Positions 35,540-44,007 of a stretch of DNA of 64,000 nt are shown piece after piece. Made by a program: the position numbers and the translations under genes. Source of the stretch: Streptomyces sp. HM190 (GTDB taxonomy: Bacteria; Actinomycetota; Actinomycetes; Streptomycetales; Streptomycetaceae); contig NZ_CP047318.1 of assembly GCF_009857135.1 (NCBI RefSeq), positions 6,696,001 through 6,760,000 of the forward strand, in the 5' to 3' direction. Below the pieces are notes generated by a model. It saw only the letters and a list, made by a program, of their open reading frames with translations, did not search any database and was not told the origin of the DNA. Within the stretch, counting starts at the first letter, position 1, and each line of letters starts with the position of its first letter.

Positions 35540-35553
35540 CTTTACCGGTTCAG
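35540..35553. promoter_or_regulatory. LacI-type operator, transporter side
   Basis: CTTTACCGGTTCAG resembles the operator at 35473-35486 (shared ACCGGT core and CT/AG ends) and lies 71 bp before the binding-protein gene. The two sites are 67 bp apart, so looping is possible. Confidence 0.65.
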
Positions 35554-35623
35554 TGAAGGGCTGCCAGAGTGCCGAACCAGCCAACCCACCCGTGCTCGTC
35601 CGTCCCGAACGGAGCTGGTGCAC

Positions 35624-36940
35624 ATGAACCACCGAAGGACGCTCACCGGAACCCTGCTGGCCGCCGCACTCCTCGCGTCGGGCTGCACAGGCGGCGGAGG
35701 GGGCTCGAAGGCCGCCGACGCCAAGGCCCCCGACGATCCGTCGAAGGTGTCCGGAACCATCAAGGTCCTCACCCACCGCACCGACATCGTGCAGGACGGC
35801 ACGATGAAGAAGTACGCGGCGGAGTTCAACAAGACCTACCCGAAGGTGAAGGTCGAGTTCGACGCGATCACGGACTACGAGGCCGAAGTCAAGATCCGCA
35901 TGAACACCAAGAACTACGGCGACGTCCTCATGATCCCCGGCGTCATCAAGAAGAACGACTACCCCCGGTTCTTCGCCTCCCTCGGCACCCAGGACGAGCT
36001 CTCCAAGAAGTACCGCTTCACCGACTTCACCACGGTCGACGGCAAGGTCTACGGCCAGAGCCCCATGGGCGCGACACCCGGCTTCCTCTACAACAAGCGG
36101 ATCTGGGCCGAGGCCGGCGTCACCGACTGGCCCACCACACCGGACGCGTTCCTCACCGCGCTCAAGGCCATCAAGTCCAGGACCGACGCCGTCCCGTACT
36201 ACACCAACTTCGCCGCCCAGTGGCCGCTCACCCAGTGGACCTACGTCAACGGCTCGGTCAGCTGCGACACCGGCGCCACCACCGCCCTCGCCGAGGGCGA
36301 CCCGTGGGGCGAGAACGGCGAACTGCGCGTCGGCGACACCCTGTTGTACGACATCGTCAAGCAGGGCCTGAGCGAGAAGGACCCGACGACCACCAACTGG
36401 GAGGAGTCCAAGCCCAAGCTCGCCAAGGGCGAGATCGCCACGGCCTGGCTCGGCAGCTGGGCGGTCATCCAGTTCCGGCAGGCGGCCGAGAAGGCCGGGG
36501 CCGACCCCGACGACATCGGCTTCATGCCGTTCCCCGCCCGCGTCGACGGCAAGGCGTGCGCGACCGCCAACCCCGACTACAACCAGGCCGTCAGCATCCA
36601 CTCGAAGCACAAGGCGGCCGCCCGCGCCTGGGTCGACTGGTTCACCGACAAGTCCGGCTACGCCGAGGACAACCTGTCGATCGCGACGCTGAAGAACGCC
36701 CCGCTGCCCGAGTCGCTCCAGCCGTACGAGGAGCGGGGCGTGGAGCTGATCGAGCTCGACGACGCCAAGGGCGGCCAGGTCAAGGAGATCGACAACGCCT
36801 CGGAGGTCGGCATCTTCGCCCCCGAGTACCGTCAGGACCTCGTCGACCTCGCCCGCGGCGCCAAGGACGGCACCCTCGACGACTTCCTCGACGACCTGGG
36901 CGAGCGCTGGACCGAGGCGCAGAAGACCGTGGGTTCCTGA
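35624..36940 (+). CDS. Sugar ABC transporter substrate-binding lipoprotein
   Basis: A 438-residue family-1 solute-binding lipoprotein: Sec signal peptide with lipobox LASGC (Cys21), Gly-rich linker, then a maltose-binding-type fold (TIKVLTHRTDIVQDGTMKKY, PGFLYNKRIWAEAGV, GWADWFTDK-like region). The divergent beta-mannosidase and LacI regulator suggest beta-manno-oligosaccharides as substrate. ATG 35624 with ACGGAG upstream. The next gene starts on its stop codon (TGATG). Confidence 0.9.
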   Translation: MNHRRTLTGTLLAAALLASGCTGGGGGSKAADAKAPDDPSKVSGTIKVLTHRTDIVQDGTMKKYAAEFNKTYPKVKVEFDAITDYEAEVKIRMNTKNYGDVLMIPGVIKKNDYPRFFASLGTQDELSKKYRFTDFTTVDGKVYGQSPMGATPGFLYNKRIWAEAGVTDWPTTPDAFLTALKAIKSRTDAVPYYTNFAAQWPLTQWTYVNGSVSCDTGATTALAEGDPWGENGELRVGDTLLYDIVKQGLSEKDPTTTNWEESKPKLAKGEIATAWLGSWAVIQFRQAAEKAGADPDDIGFMPFPARVDGKACATANPDYNQAVSIHSKHKAAARAWVDWFTDKSGYAEDNLSIATLKNAPLPESLQPYEERGVELIELDDAKGGQVKEIDNASEVGIFAPEYRQDLVDLARGAKDGTLDDFLDDLGERWTEAQKTVGS

Positions 36941-37893
36941 TGCCCCCGACGCACACGACCGAGAAGGTGGCGCGGCCCCCGTCGGCCGCGCCCCGGCCCC
37001 CGGCGGCCCGGCCGGCCCCCCGCTCGGTGCGCCTGTGGCGGGGGCTCACCCCCTGGCTGTTCCTCGCCGCCCCGCTGGTCCTCCTGGTCGCCTTCACCTA
37101 CGCCCCGGTCGTCAACATGCTGGCGTACAGCTTCACCGACTGGGACGGAGTCAGCCCCGAGCTGAGCTACATCGGCGCCGGCAACTACGTGGAGATCTTC
37201 ACCCGCCCCGAGCTGTTCCAGGTCTTCTTCGTCAGCGGCTACTACCTGGCCGCCTCGGCGGTGCAGATCGCCCTCGCCCTCTACTTCGCGACCGTCCTCA
37301 GCTTCAACGTCCGCTTCCGGAACTTCTACAAGGGCGTGCTGTTCTTCCCGTACCTGATCAACGGCGTCGCGATCGGCTTCGTCTTCCTCTACTTCTTCCA
37401 GGACGGCGGCACTCTGGACTCGGTCCTCGCCCTCTTCGGACACGAGTCCGACCGCGCCTGGCTCGGCACTTCGACGTCCGCGAACATCTCCCTCGCGAGC
37501 GTCTCCGTCTGGCGCTACCTGGGACTGAACTTCGTGCTCTTCCTCGGCGCCATCCAGTCGATCCCGGGCGAGCTGTACGAGGCCGCCGAACTCGACGGGG
37601 CGGGCCGCTGGCACCAGTTCCGGTACATCATCGCGCCCGGCATCAAACCGGTGCTGAGCCTGAGCGTGATCCTGTCGATCTCGGGGTCCCTCTCGGTCTT
37701 CGAGATCCCGTACATCATGACCGGTGGCGCCACCGGCACCGAGACCTTCGTGATCCAGACCATCGACCTGGCGTTCCGCTTCAACAAGACCGGCCTCGCC
37801 TCGGCCGCCGCCGTGGTCCTGCTGCTGATCATCCTCGCGGTGACCTGGGTGCAGCGCCGTCTCGTCCCGGACGACAAGGTGGACCTCACATGA
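36940..37893 (+). CDS. Sugar ABC transporter permease (MalF-type)
   Basis: A 317-residue permease with a Pro/Ala/Arg-rich cytoplasmic tail (1-35) and six membrane segments. EAA loop: EAAELDGAGRWHQFRYIIAP. Start ATG 36940 overlaps the previous stop and its own stop overlaps the next start, so the three transporter genes are coupled. No ATPase follows, as in MsiK-dependent systems. Confidence 0.92.
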   Translation: MPPTHTTEKVARPPSAAPRPPAARPAPRSVRLWRGLTPWLFLAAPLVLLVAFTYAPVVNMLAYSFTDWDGVSPELSYIGAGNYVEIFTRPELFQVFFVSGYYLAASAVQIALALYFATVLSFNVRFRNFYKGVLFFPYLINGVAIGFVFLYFFQDGGTLDSVLALFGHESDRAWLGTSTSANISLASVSVWRYLGLNFVLFLGAIQSIPGELYEAAELDGAGRWHQFRYIIAPGIKPVLSLSVILSISGSLSVFEIPYIMTGGATGTETFVIQTIDLAFRFNKTGLASAAAVVLLLIILAVTWVQRRLVPDDKVDLT

Positions 37894-38744
37894 CGCTCGC
37901 GCACCCGACCCCGGTCGTCCGCCGCCGGGTCGCCCGGACGCTCACCCACCTCTCCCTGGTCCTGGCGTCCGTGGTCGTCCTGCTGCCGCTCGCCGTGGTG
38001 TTCCTGACCTCGCTCAAGTCCGAGCAGGAGATGGCGAGGGGCAGCCGGGCGCTCGGCCTGCCCGACGACCTCCTCAACCTCCGGAACTACGCGACGGCGT
38101 TCCGGGACGGCGAGATGCTCGCCGCGTTCGGCAACACCGCCTTCATCCTGCTGTTCGCCGTCACCGGCACGGTGGTCATCGGCTCGATGGCCGCCTACGC
38201 CATCGACCGGTTCACCTTCCGCTTCCGCAAGCTGATCGTCGCGCTCTTCCTCGTCGCCACCCTGGTGCCGGGGGTGACCACCCAGGTGGCGACCTTCCAG
38301 ATCGTCGACAGCTTCGGCATGTTCGACAGCCTCTGGGCGCCGATCGCGCTCTACATGGGCACCGACATCGTCTCGATCTACATCTTCCTGCAGTTCGTCC
38401 GGTCGATCCCGATCTCCCTGGACGAGGCGGCCCGCCTGGACGGCGCCAACGCGTTCACCATCTACCGGAAGATCATCTTCCCGCTGCTGAGGCCGGCGAT
38501 CGCCACCGTCGTCATCGTGAAGGGCATCACCGTCTACAACGACTTCTACATCCCCTTCCTCTACATGCCCTCGGAAGACCTTGGCGTGATCTCGACATCC
38601 CTGTTCCGCTTCAAGGGGCCCTACGCCGCCCACTGGGAGACCATCTCGGCGGGAACGGTCCTGGTCATCCTGCCGACCCTGATCGTCTTCCTGGCCCTGC
38701 AGAGGTTCATCTACAACGGCTTCATGAGGGGAGCGACGAAGTAG
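37890..38744 (+). CDS. Sugar ABC transporter permease (MalG-type)
   Basis: A 284-residue permease with six hydrophobic segments, first LSLVLASVVVLLPLAVVFLT. The EAA loop is EAARLDGANAFTIYRKIIFP. It completes a binding-protein and two-permease importer transcribed away from the beta-mannosidase. ATG 37890 overlaps the preceding TGA. Confidence 0.92.
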   Translation: MTLAHPTPVVRRRVARTLTHLSLVLASVVVLLPLAVVFLTSLKSEQEMARGSRALGLPDDLLNLRNYATAFRDGEMLAAFGNTAFILLFAVTGTVVIGSMAAYAIDRFTFRFRKLIVALFLVATLVPGVTTQVATFQIVDSFGMFDSLWAPIALYMGTDIVSIYIFLQFVRSIPISLDEAARLDGANAFTIYRKIIFPLLRPAIATVVIVKGITVYNDFYIPFLYMPSEDLGVISTSLFRFKGPYAAHWETISAGTVLVILPTLIVFLALQRFIYNGFMRGATK

Positions 38745-38802
38745 AGGGCGACGAAGAGGCTGACCGAGCAGGGGGCGCCTCGTGACTCCCGGTGGCCCAA
38801 CA

Positions 38803-38830
38803 GGGGCGCGGGGAACCGCGCGACCAGCCC
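38803..38830 (+). repeat. Dispersed streptomycete repeat, copy B
   Basis: Starts GGGGCGCGGGGAACCGCGCG and ends ACCAGCCC; one difference from copy A at 31995-32022. It lies 59 bp after the permease stop, between convergent genes, where it may help end transcription. Confidence 0.6.
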
Positions 38831-38896
38831 CCACACACCCGCGCCCGCCTGCGCACCACACCGCAGGCACCCCCGAGGCGCCCCACCGCGGAGCGG

Positions 38897-40192
38897 CTAC
38901 GCGCCCCTGCCCACCGCCGACAGCGCCCCCACCAGCACCGGTGTCACCAGCTCCACCTGCCACGCCCGCGCCCCGTAGCCCGCGAGCGCGGCGGAGACCG
39001 ACTCGGCGTCAGCCATGGCCGGCGGCTCCCAGCACAGGCGCCGCACCGTGTCCGGCGTGATCAGGTTCTCCTGCGGCATGTTCAGCTGCTCCGCCAGCGC
39101 GCTGACCCCGGCCCGCGCCGCGGACAGCCGCGCGGCCGCCGCCGGGTCCTTGTCGGCCCACGCCTTCGGCGGCGGCGGCCCCGTCACCGGCTGGCCGTGG
39201 GCCGGCAGCGCGGTCTCGGGCAGCGCCTTCGCCCGGTCCACCGCCGCCTGCCACTGCTCCAGCTGCCGCCGTCCCACGCGGTGCCCGAAGCCGTTCAGCG
39301 CGGCGAGGGCCTGCGTGCCCGCCGGCAGTGCCAGGGCCGCCTCGACGATCGCCGCGTCGCTGAGCACCTTGCCCGGTGAGACGTCCCGGCGCCGCGCGAT
39401 ACGGTCCCGGGCCTCCCACAGCTCCCGCACGACCGCCATCTGCCGCCGGCGCCGTACCTTGTGCATCCCGGACGTGCGCCGCCACGGGTCCTTGCGGGGC
39501 TCCGGGGGCGGCGCCGTGGCGATCGCGTCGAACTCCTGGCGGGCCCATTCGAGTTTGCCCTGCCGGTCCAGCTCCTTCTCCAGCGCGTCCCGCAGATCGA
39601 CGAGCAGCTCCACGTCGAGGGCGGCGTAGCGCAGCCAGGGCTCGGGCAGGGGGCGGGTCGACCAGTCGACCGCGGAGTGGCCCTTCTCCAGCACGTAGCC
39701 GAGGACGTTCTCGACCATCGCGCCGAGGCCGACGCGGGGGAAGCCGGCGAGGCGGCCGGCCAGCTCGGTGTCGAAGAGGCGGCTGGGGACCATGTCTATC
39801 TCGCGCAGACACGGCAGGTCCTGGGTGGCCGCGTGGAGCACCCACTCGGCGTCGGAGAGTGCCTCGCCGAGGCCGGAGAGGTCCGGGCAGGCGATGGGGT
39901 CGATGAGCGCGGTGCCCGCGCCCGCACGGCGCAACTGCACCAGATAGGCGCGCTGGCCGTAGCGGTACCCGGACGCGCGTTCGGCGTCGACGGCGACGGG
40001 GCCGGAGCCGGCGGCGAACGCGGCGATCACCTCGGCCAGCGTCGCCTCGTCGGCGATCACGGGCGGAATGCCGTCCCGCGGCTCCAACAAAGGGATCGGC
40101 GCCTGAGCGTCAGAAGATCCGCCGTCGTCCGGAGGGGCGCCTCCGGTGGTTCGCAGGGTGCTGTCTGCTGCGGTCTCTTGGGCGTCGGTCAC
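38897..40192 (-). CDS. rnd: Ribonuclease D-like 3'-5' exonuclease with HRDC domain
   Basis: A 431-residue DEDDy-family nuclease. The four acids and Tyr are visible: Asp69 and Glu71 (VAVDAERASG), Asp124 (ATQDLP) and Tyr188-x3-Asp192 (RYAALDVELL). HRDC-type helical regions follow (KVRRRRQMAVVRELWEARDRIA). RNase D trims stable RNA 3' ends such as tRNA precursors. An N-terminal extension of about 50 residues is low complexity. GTG 40192 has only a weak site (GACAG). It is single, between convergent and tandem neighbours. Confidence 0.9.
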   Translation of the reverse strand: MTDAQETAADSTLRTTGGAPPDDGGSSDAQAPIPLLEPRDGIPPVIADEATLAEVIAAFAAGSGPVAVDAERASGYRYGQRAYLVQLRRAGAGTALIDPIACPDLSGLGEALSDAEWVLHAATQDLPCLREIDMVPSRLFDTELAGRLAGFPRVGLGAMVENVLGYVLEKGHSAVDWSTRPLPEPWLRYAALDVELLVDLRDALEKELDRQGKLEWARQEFDAIATAPPPEPRKDPWRRTSGMHKVRRRRQMAVVRELWEARDRIARRRDVSPGKVLSDAAIVEAALALPAGTQALAALNGFGHRVGRRQLEQWQAAVDRAKALPETALPAHGQPVTGPPPPKAWADKDPAAAARLSAARAGVSALAEQLNMPQENLITPDTVRRLCWEPPAMADAESVSAALAGYGARAWQVELVTPVLVGALSAVGRGA

Positions 40193-40216
40193 CTGTCAAG
40201 GGTATCTGTGTATGGA

Positions 40217-40254
40217 CATGGCCCGCCGACGGAACGTTCCGTCGGCGGGCCATG
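40217..40254 (-). terminator. 38 bp perfect palindrome, terminator between the LuxR gene and rnd
   Basis: Nineteen-bp arms (CATGGCCCGCCGACGGAAC and its exact complement) meet without a spacer at AACGTT. It lies 115 bp past the regulator stop and 25 bp upstream of the rnd start, so it probably isolates the two units. Confidence 0.7.
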
Positions 40255-40368
40255 CAGGGGCGTAAACAAGTCATGTGTCACACGAGTCAGTGAAACTTCT
40301 CTGCGTATCGGGAGAGGCGGGGCGTCATCGAACGATCTCGACCCCCTGCCTGCCGCTCCGGCGCGACC

Positions 40369-41028
40369 TCAGTGGATGATCCCGGTGCGCAGGGCCACCG
40401 CGACCATTCCGGCGCGGTCACCGGTGCCGAGCTTGCGGGCGATACGGGCGAGGTGGCTCTTGACGGTGAGCGCGGACAGGCCCATCGACACGCCGATCGC
40501 CTTGTTCGACTGGCCCTCCGCGACCAGGCGCAGCACCTCGACCTCGCGGCCCGACAGCTCCCGGTAGCCGCCCGGGTGGCTCGGGGCACCCGGGGGACGG
40601 CGGTGCATACGGGCGGCGGAGCCGAGGGGCGCGGCGCCGGGACGGGTGGGCAGTCCGATGTTGGTTCGGGTGCCGGTGACGACGTATCCCTTCACGCCGC
40701 CCGCGAGGGCGTTGCGGACGGCGCCGATGTCGTCGGCGGCGGAGAGCGCGAGGCCGTTGGGCCAGCCCGCGGCTCGGGTCTCGGAGAGGAGGGTCAGGCC
40801 GGAGCCGTCCGGCAGGTGGACGTCTGCCACGCAGATGTCACGGGGGTTGCCGATGCGGGGACGGGCCTCGGCGATGGACGAGGCCTCGATGACATCGCGG
40901 ACACCGAGAGCCCACAGGTGACGGGTGACGGTCGACCGGACGCGCGGATCGGCCACCACCACCATCGCGGTCGGCTTGTTCGGACGGTAGGCGACCAGGC
41001 TTGCGGGCTGCTCGAGGAGAACGGACAC
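40369..41028 (-). CDS. LuxR-family response regulator-like protein
   Basis: A 219-residue NarL/FixJ-type regulator. A receiver-like domain (about 19-120) has Asp69 at the phosphorylation position (CVADVHLPDGSG) and the later Lys (GGVKGYVV). A basic linker leads to a GerE/LuxR helix-turn-helix (about 155-210: ELSGREVEVLRLVAEGQSNKAIGVSMGLS). GTG 41028 follows AGGAGG. No histidine kinase is adjacent, so it is an orphan; one of the usual acidic pair at the N-terminus appears missing (VVADPRV), leaving phosphorylation uncertain. Its upstream region (41029-41305) is comparatively AT-rich and holds no gene. Confidence 0.9.
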   Translation of the reverse strand: MSVLLEQPASLVAYRPNKPTAMVVVADPRVRSTVTRHLWALGVRDVIEASSIAEARPRIGNPRDICVADVHLPDGSGLTLLSETRAAGWPNGLALSAADDIGAVRNALAGGVKGYVVTGTRTNIGLPTRPGAAPLGSAARMHRRPPGAPSHPGGYRELSGREVEVLRLVAEGQSNKAIGVSMGLSALTVKSHLARIARKLGTGDRAGMVAVALRTGIIH

Positions 41029-41305
41029 CAGGCCTCCTGGGGTGCGGGACGAGGGGGCCGGTTCGCCGGGCTCGTGGGGTCGTGGCCGGGACGAACCGTG
41101 CTTTCAAGGTCACAGAGGTCTTCGGCATCAAACCTCTGCTCCTTTAGAGAATGATCACGATTTGGTGAGTAACAATCCGTGCAATTCGGACGCACCTTCG
41201 ATCATTCGAAGACCGAACGGTGTCGCTTCACGTCGATACGAGCCAGAAAGTGGCCGTATCGACAAAGTGATGGTGATGATCGGCGTGGCGTCGCGGCACG
41301 AAAAA

Positions 41306-41331
41306 GGACCGCGCCCCTCGGGGCACGGTCC
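41306..41331 (-). terminator. Terminator of the DUF3000 gene
   Basis: GGACCGCGCCCC and GGGGCACGGTCC pair with one internal mismatch around a 2 nt loop; with the TTTTT reading on the minus strand this resembles a classical terminator. Confidence 0.7.
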
Positions 41332-41348
41332 TCGGACGGCGACGGGTC

Positions 41349-42020
41349 TCAGCGTGACTGCGGCCCCCGCCGCTGCGGCAGCGTCACCACGGCCGCGTCC
41401 CCCGGATCGACCGCGGGCGGCAGCCCGGCGATCTGGGCGAGCAGATCGCACCAGGACGCCAGGTGCGCCGCCGTGTCCGGCACGCCGCCCAGCACCTCAC
41501 GCGGCGTCCAGGACGCCCGGATCTCGATCTGCGAGGCCGGGGGCCGCGCGGCGAGCCCTCCGAAGTAGTGCGAGCCGGCGCGGGTCACCGTCCCGCTCGG
41601 CTCGCCGTACGACAGTCCGCGCGACTGCAGCGCGCCGGTCAGCCAGGACCAGCACACCTCGGGCAGCAGCGGGTCGGCGGCCATCTCCGGCTCCAGCTCC
41701 GCGCGCACCAGCGTCACCAGCCGGAAGCAGCCCTGCCAGGCATCGTGGCCCGCCGGGTCGTACAGCAGGACGAGACGGCCGTCGGCCAGGTCCTCGTCGC
41801 CCTCGACGACCGCGGCCTCCAGGGCGTACGCGTAGGGGGCGAGCCGCTGCGGGGGCCGGGTGGGCTCGATCTCGATCTCCGGCCGCAGGCGGGTGGCCCT
41901 CAGCGCGTCGACCGCGGAGCGGAACGGCAACGGGGCCGTCCCACCCGCATCGCGCTCCCCCTCCTTCGCGTCGTCCATTCCGCCAGCGTCGTCCGACAGT
42001 CGTCCCTGAGCCGCAGCCAT
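41349..42020 (-). CDS. DUF3000 protein
   Basis: A 223-residue protein of the actinobacterial DUF3000 family. Recognisable stretches are PLPFRSAVDALRATRLRPEI, PQRLAPYAYALEAAV, GRLVLLYDPAGHDAWQG and ASWTPREVLGGVPDTAAHL. No catalytic motif is evident; function unknown. It often accompanies hemE in streptomycetes (recalled) and is divergent from it here. The start is uncertain: ATG 42020 and ATG 41978 are both possible and neither has a strong ribosome binding site. Confidence 0.8.
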   Translation of the reverse strand: MAAAQGRLSDDAGGMDDAKEGERDAGGTAPLPFRSAVDALRATRLRPEIEIEPTRPPQRLAPYAYALEAAVVEGDEDLADGRLVLLYDPAGHDAWQGCFRLVTLVRAELEPEMAADPLLPEVCWSWLTGALQSRGLSYGEPSGTVTRAGSHYFGGLAARPPASQIEIRASWTPREVLGGVPDTAAHLASWCDLLAQIAGLPPAVDPGDAAVVTLPQRRGPQSR

Positions 42021-42207
42021 GCCGGAACAGTAAGGGGAACGGAGCCCCGGCGCAGGGCAAGACACCCGTGCGCTGGGTCACGGTCGGATCGCGCTCAGCG
42101 AACGCCGCCGGGCGTCGTCCCGGTGAGGGTGGCCGGAAACGATCGCCCGCCCGCGTTGTCCACAGCCCCGGCCGTCCCTGTCAAGCGGCCGTGCGAGACT
42201 TTGCCTC

Positions 42208-43275
42208 GTGAGTGCCAACGCCAGCCCCTCGGGCCACCAGCCGACCGCCACGTACGACTCCGCCTTCCTCAAGGCGTGCAGGCGCGAGCCCGTGCCGCAC
42301 ACACCGGTGTGGTTCATGCGGCAGGCCGGACGCTCACTGCCGGAGTACCTGAAGGTGCGCGAGGGCATCCCGATGCTGGAGTCGTGCATGCGGCCCGAGC
42401 TGGTCACCGAGATCACCCTCCAGCCGGTCCGCCGGCACCACGTGGACGCGGCGATCTACTTCAGCGACATCGTCGTCCCGCTCAAGGCCATCGGCATCGA
42501 CCTCGACATCAAGCCCGGTGTCGGCCCGGTCGTCGAGCGCCCGATCCGCAGCCGCGCCGACCTCGCGCAGCTGCGCGACCTGACCCCCGAGGACGTCTCC
42601 TACGTCACCGAGGCGATCAACATGCTCACCGCCGAACTGGGCGGGACCCCGCTCATCGGCTTCGCCGGCGCCCCGTTCACCCTGGCCAGCTATCTCGTCG
42701 AGGGCGGCCCCTCCCGCACGTACGAGAACGCCAAGGCGATGATGTACGGCGACCCGGAGCTGTGGGCCGACCTGCTCGACCGGCTGGCCGAGATCACCGC
42801 CGCGTTCCTCCGCGTCCAGATCGAGGCCGGCGCCTCCGCCGTCCAGCTGTTCGACTCCTGGGCCGGCGCGCTCGCGCCCGCCGACTACCGCCGCTCGGTG
42901 CTGCCCGCCTCGGCGAAGGTCTTCCGGTCGGTCGAGCGGTACGGCGTGCCGCGCATCCACTTCGGCGTCGGCACCGGCGAACTGCTCGGTCTCATGGGCG
43001 AGGCGGGCGCGGACGTCGTCGGTGTCGACTGGCGCGTCCCGCTCGACGAGGCCGTCCGCCGCGTCGGCCCCGGCAAGGCGCTCCAGGGCAACCTCGACCC
43101 GACGGTCCTGTTCGCCGGCCCCGAGGCCGTCCGGACCAAGACCCGCGAGGTGCTCGACTCGGCCGCCGGCCTGGAGGGCCACGTCTTCAACCTGGGCCAC
43201 GGCGTCCTGCCCTCCACCGACCCCGACGCGCTGACCCGCCTCGTGGAGTACGTCCACGAACAGACCGCCCGCTAG
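42208..43275 (+). CDS. hemE: Uroporphyrinogen decarboxylase
   Basis: A 355-residue heme-pathway enzyme that removes four carboxyl groups from uroporphyrinogen III to give coproporphyrinogen III. Signature PVWFMRQAGRSLPEY contains the Arg38/Arg42 pair that binds carboxylates; the catalytic Asp87 lies in IYFSDIVVPLKAIG; GVDWRVPLDEA and HVFNLGHGVLP follow. GTG 42208. Together with hemG/cgoX and hemQ/chdC at 46.5-48.7 kb it provides the coproporphyrin-dependent route typical of Actinobacteria. Confidence 0.97.
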   Translation: MSANASPSGHQPTATYDSAFLKACRREPVPHTPVWFMRQAGRSLPEYLKVREGIPMLESCMRPELVTEITLQPVRRHHVDAAIYFSDIVVPLKAIGIDLDIKPGVGPVVERPIRSRADLAQLRDLTPEDVSYVTEAINMLTAELGGTPLIGFAGAPFTLASYLVEGGPSRTYENAKAMMYGDPELWADLLDRLAEITAAFLRVQIEAGASAVQLFDSWAGALAPADYRRSVLPASAKVFRSVERYGVPRIHFGVGTGELLGLMGEAGADVVGVDWRVPLDEAVRRVGPGKALQGNLDPTVLFAGPEAVRTKTREVLDSAAGLEGHVFNLGHGVLPSTDPDALTRLVEYVHEQTAR

Positions 43276-43296
43276 CACCTGGTCTTCCGCGGCGCG

Positions 43297-43587
43297 GCGC
43301 CCGCCCACCACCCGTGACCCGTGCCGTGCCCGCCTGCCCCGCAGCAGGCCGCGCGGCTCGGGCGGGGGAGGGGTGTCCGGGCGCGGCGGCCGGGCGAGCA
43401 GCATGCCCGCGACGAAGCCGACGAGGTGGGCCGCGTACGCCACCGTCCCCGCCTCGAGGGCGCCCTCGTCGGACGAGTACACCGCCTGGAGCACGAACCA
43501 GGGGCCCAGCACCGGCCACGCCGGCAGGCGCAGCGAATGTGCGGGAACCGGCCCGCCCCCGCGGTGGCGTACCCGGCCGTCTGACAT
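43297..43587 (-). pseudogene. Rhomboid protease C-terminal remnant
   Basis: On the minus strand LPAWPVLGPWFVLQAVYSSD and GTVAYAAHLVGFVAGMLLAR match the last two or three membrane helices of streptomycete rhomboid proteases, including the catalytic His region (AHLVGFVAG). The N-terminal helices and the GxSG serine are missing. The frame could start at ATG 43587 with only about 18 unrelated residues, and it runs on into hemE antisense without the normal stop. It is most likely a truncated, non-functional relic. Confidence 0.6.
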
Positions 43588-43651
43588 GTGAACGCTCGTG
43601 CACGGTGGTGCGTATGTGTCCTCAACCGCGGATCTACGTGAGGAACAGGCG

Positions 43652-43990
43652 ATGAACGACCGAGTCACTCCTTCGATGCACGCCACCCCCGACGGTGAGG
43701 CGGAACTGTCCCTGGTGGTGAAGCTCACCTGGGAGGACGTGGCCGCGCTCGGCCAGGAGGCCGGGCGGCTGTCCGCGCGGATGCAGCGGCCGGTGACGCT
43801 GGACGAGGCGGTGAGCCACCGGCTGCGGTCGGTGCGGGCGACCGCGGCGCACGCCAAACCGGCGACGCCGCCCACGGCCCCCGCCGCTGTGACCTCCTCC
43901 GCGTCCGTGTCGTCGCTGCCGTCGCGTCCGGGGGCGGACCAGGCGATGCAGGCCATCGACCGGATCAGCGGCAACTCGTCGGCGGGCTAG
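43652..43990 (+). CDS. Small hypothetical protein
   Basis: A 112-residue protein with ATG 43652 and GAGGA upstream. The first half (AELSLVVKLTWEDVAALGQEAGRLSARMQRPVTLDEAVSH, quoted in parts) looks like a short strand followed by two helices, vaguely like a ribbon-helix-helix antitoxin arrangement. The second half is Ala/Pro/Ser-rich and disordered. I do not recognise the family. It lies after hemE and the rhomboid remnant and converges on a flavoprotein gene. Confidence 0.65.
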   Translation: MNDRVTPSMHATPDGEAELSLVVKLTWEDVAALGQEAGRLSARMQRPVTLDEAVSHRLRSVRATAAHAKPATPPTAPAAVTSSASVSSLPSRPGADQAMQAIDRISGNSSAG

Positions 43991-44007
43991 GACGACTCGT
44001 CGGCGGT

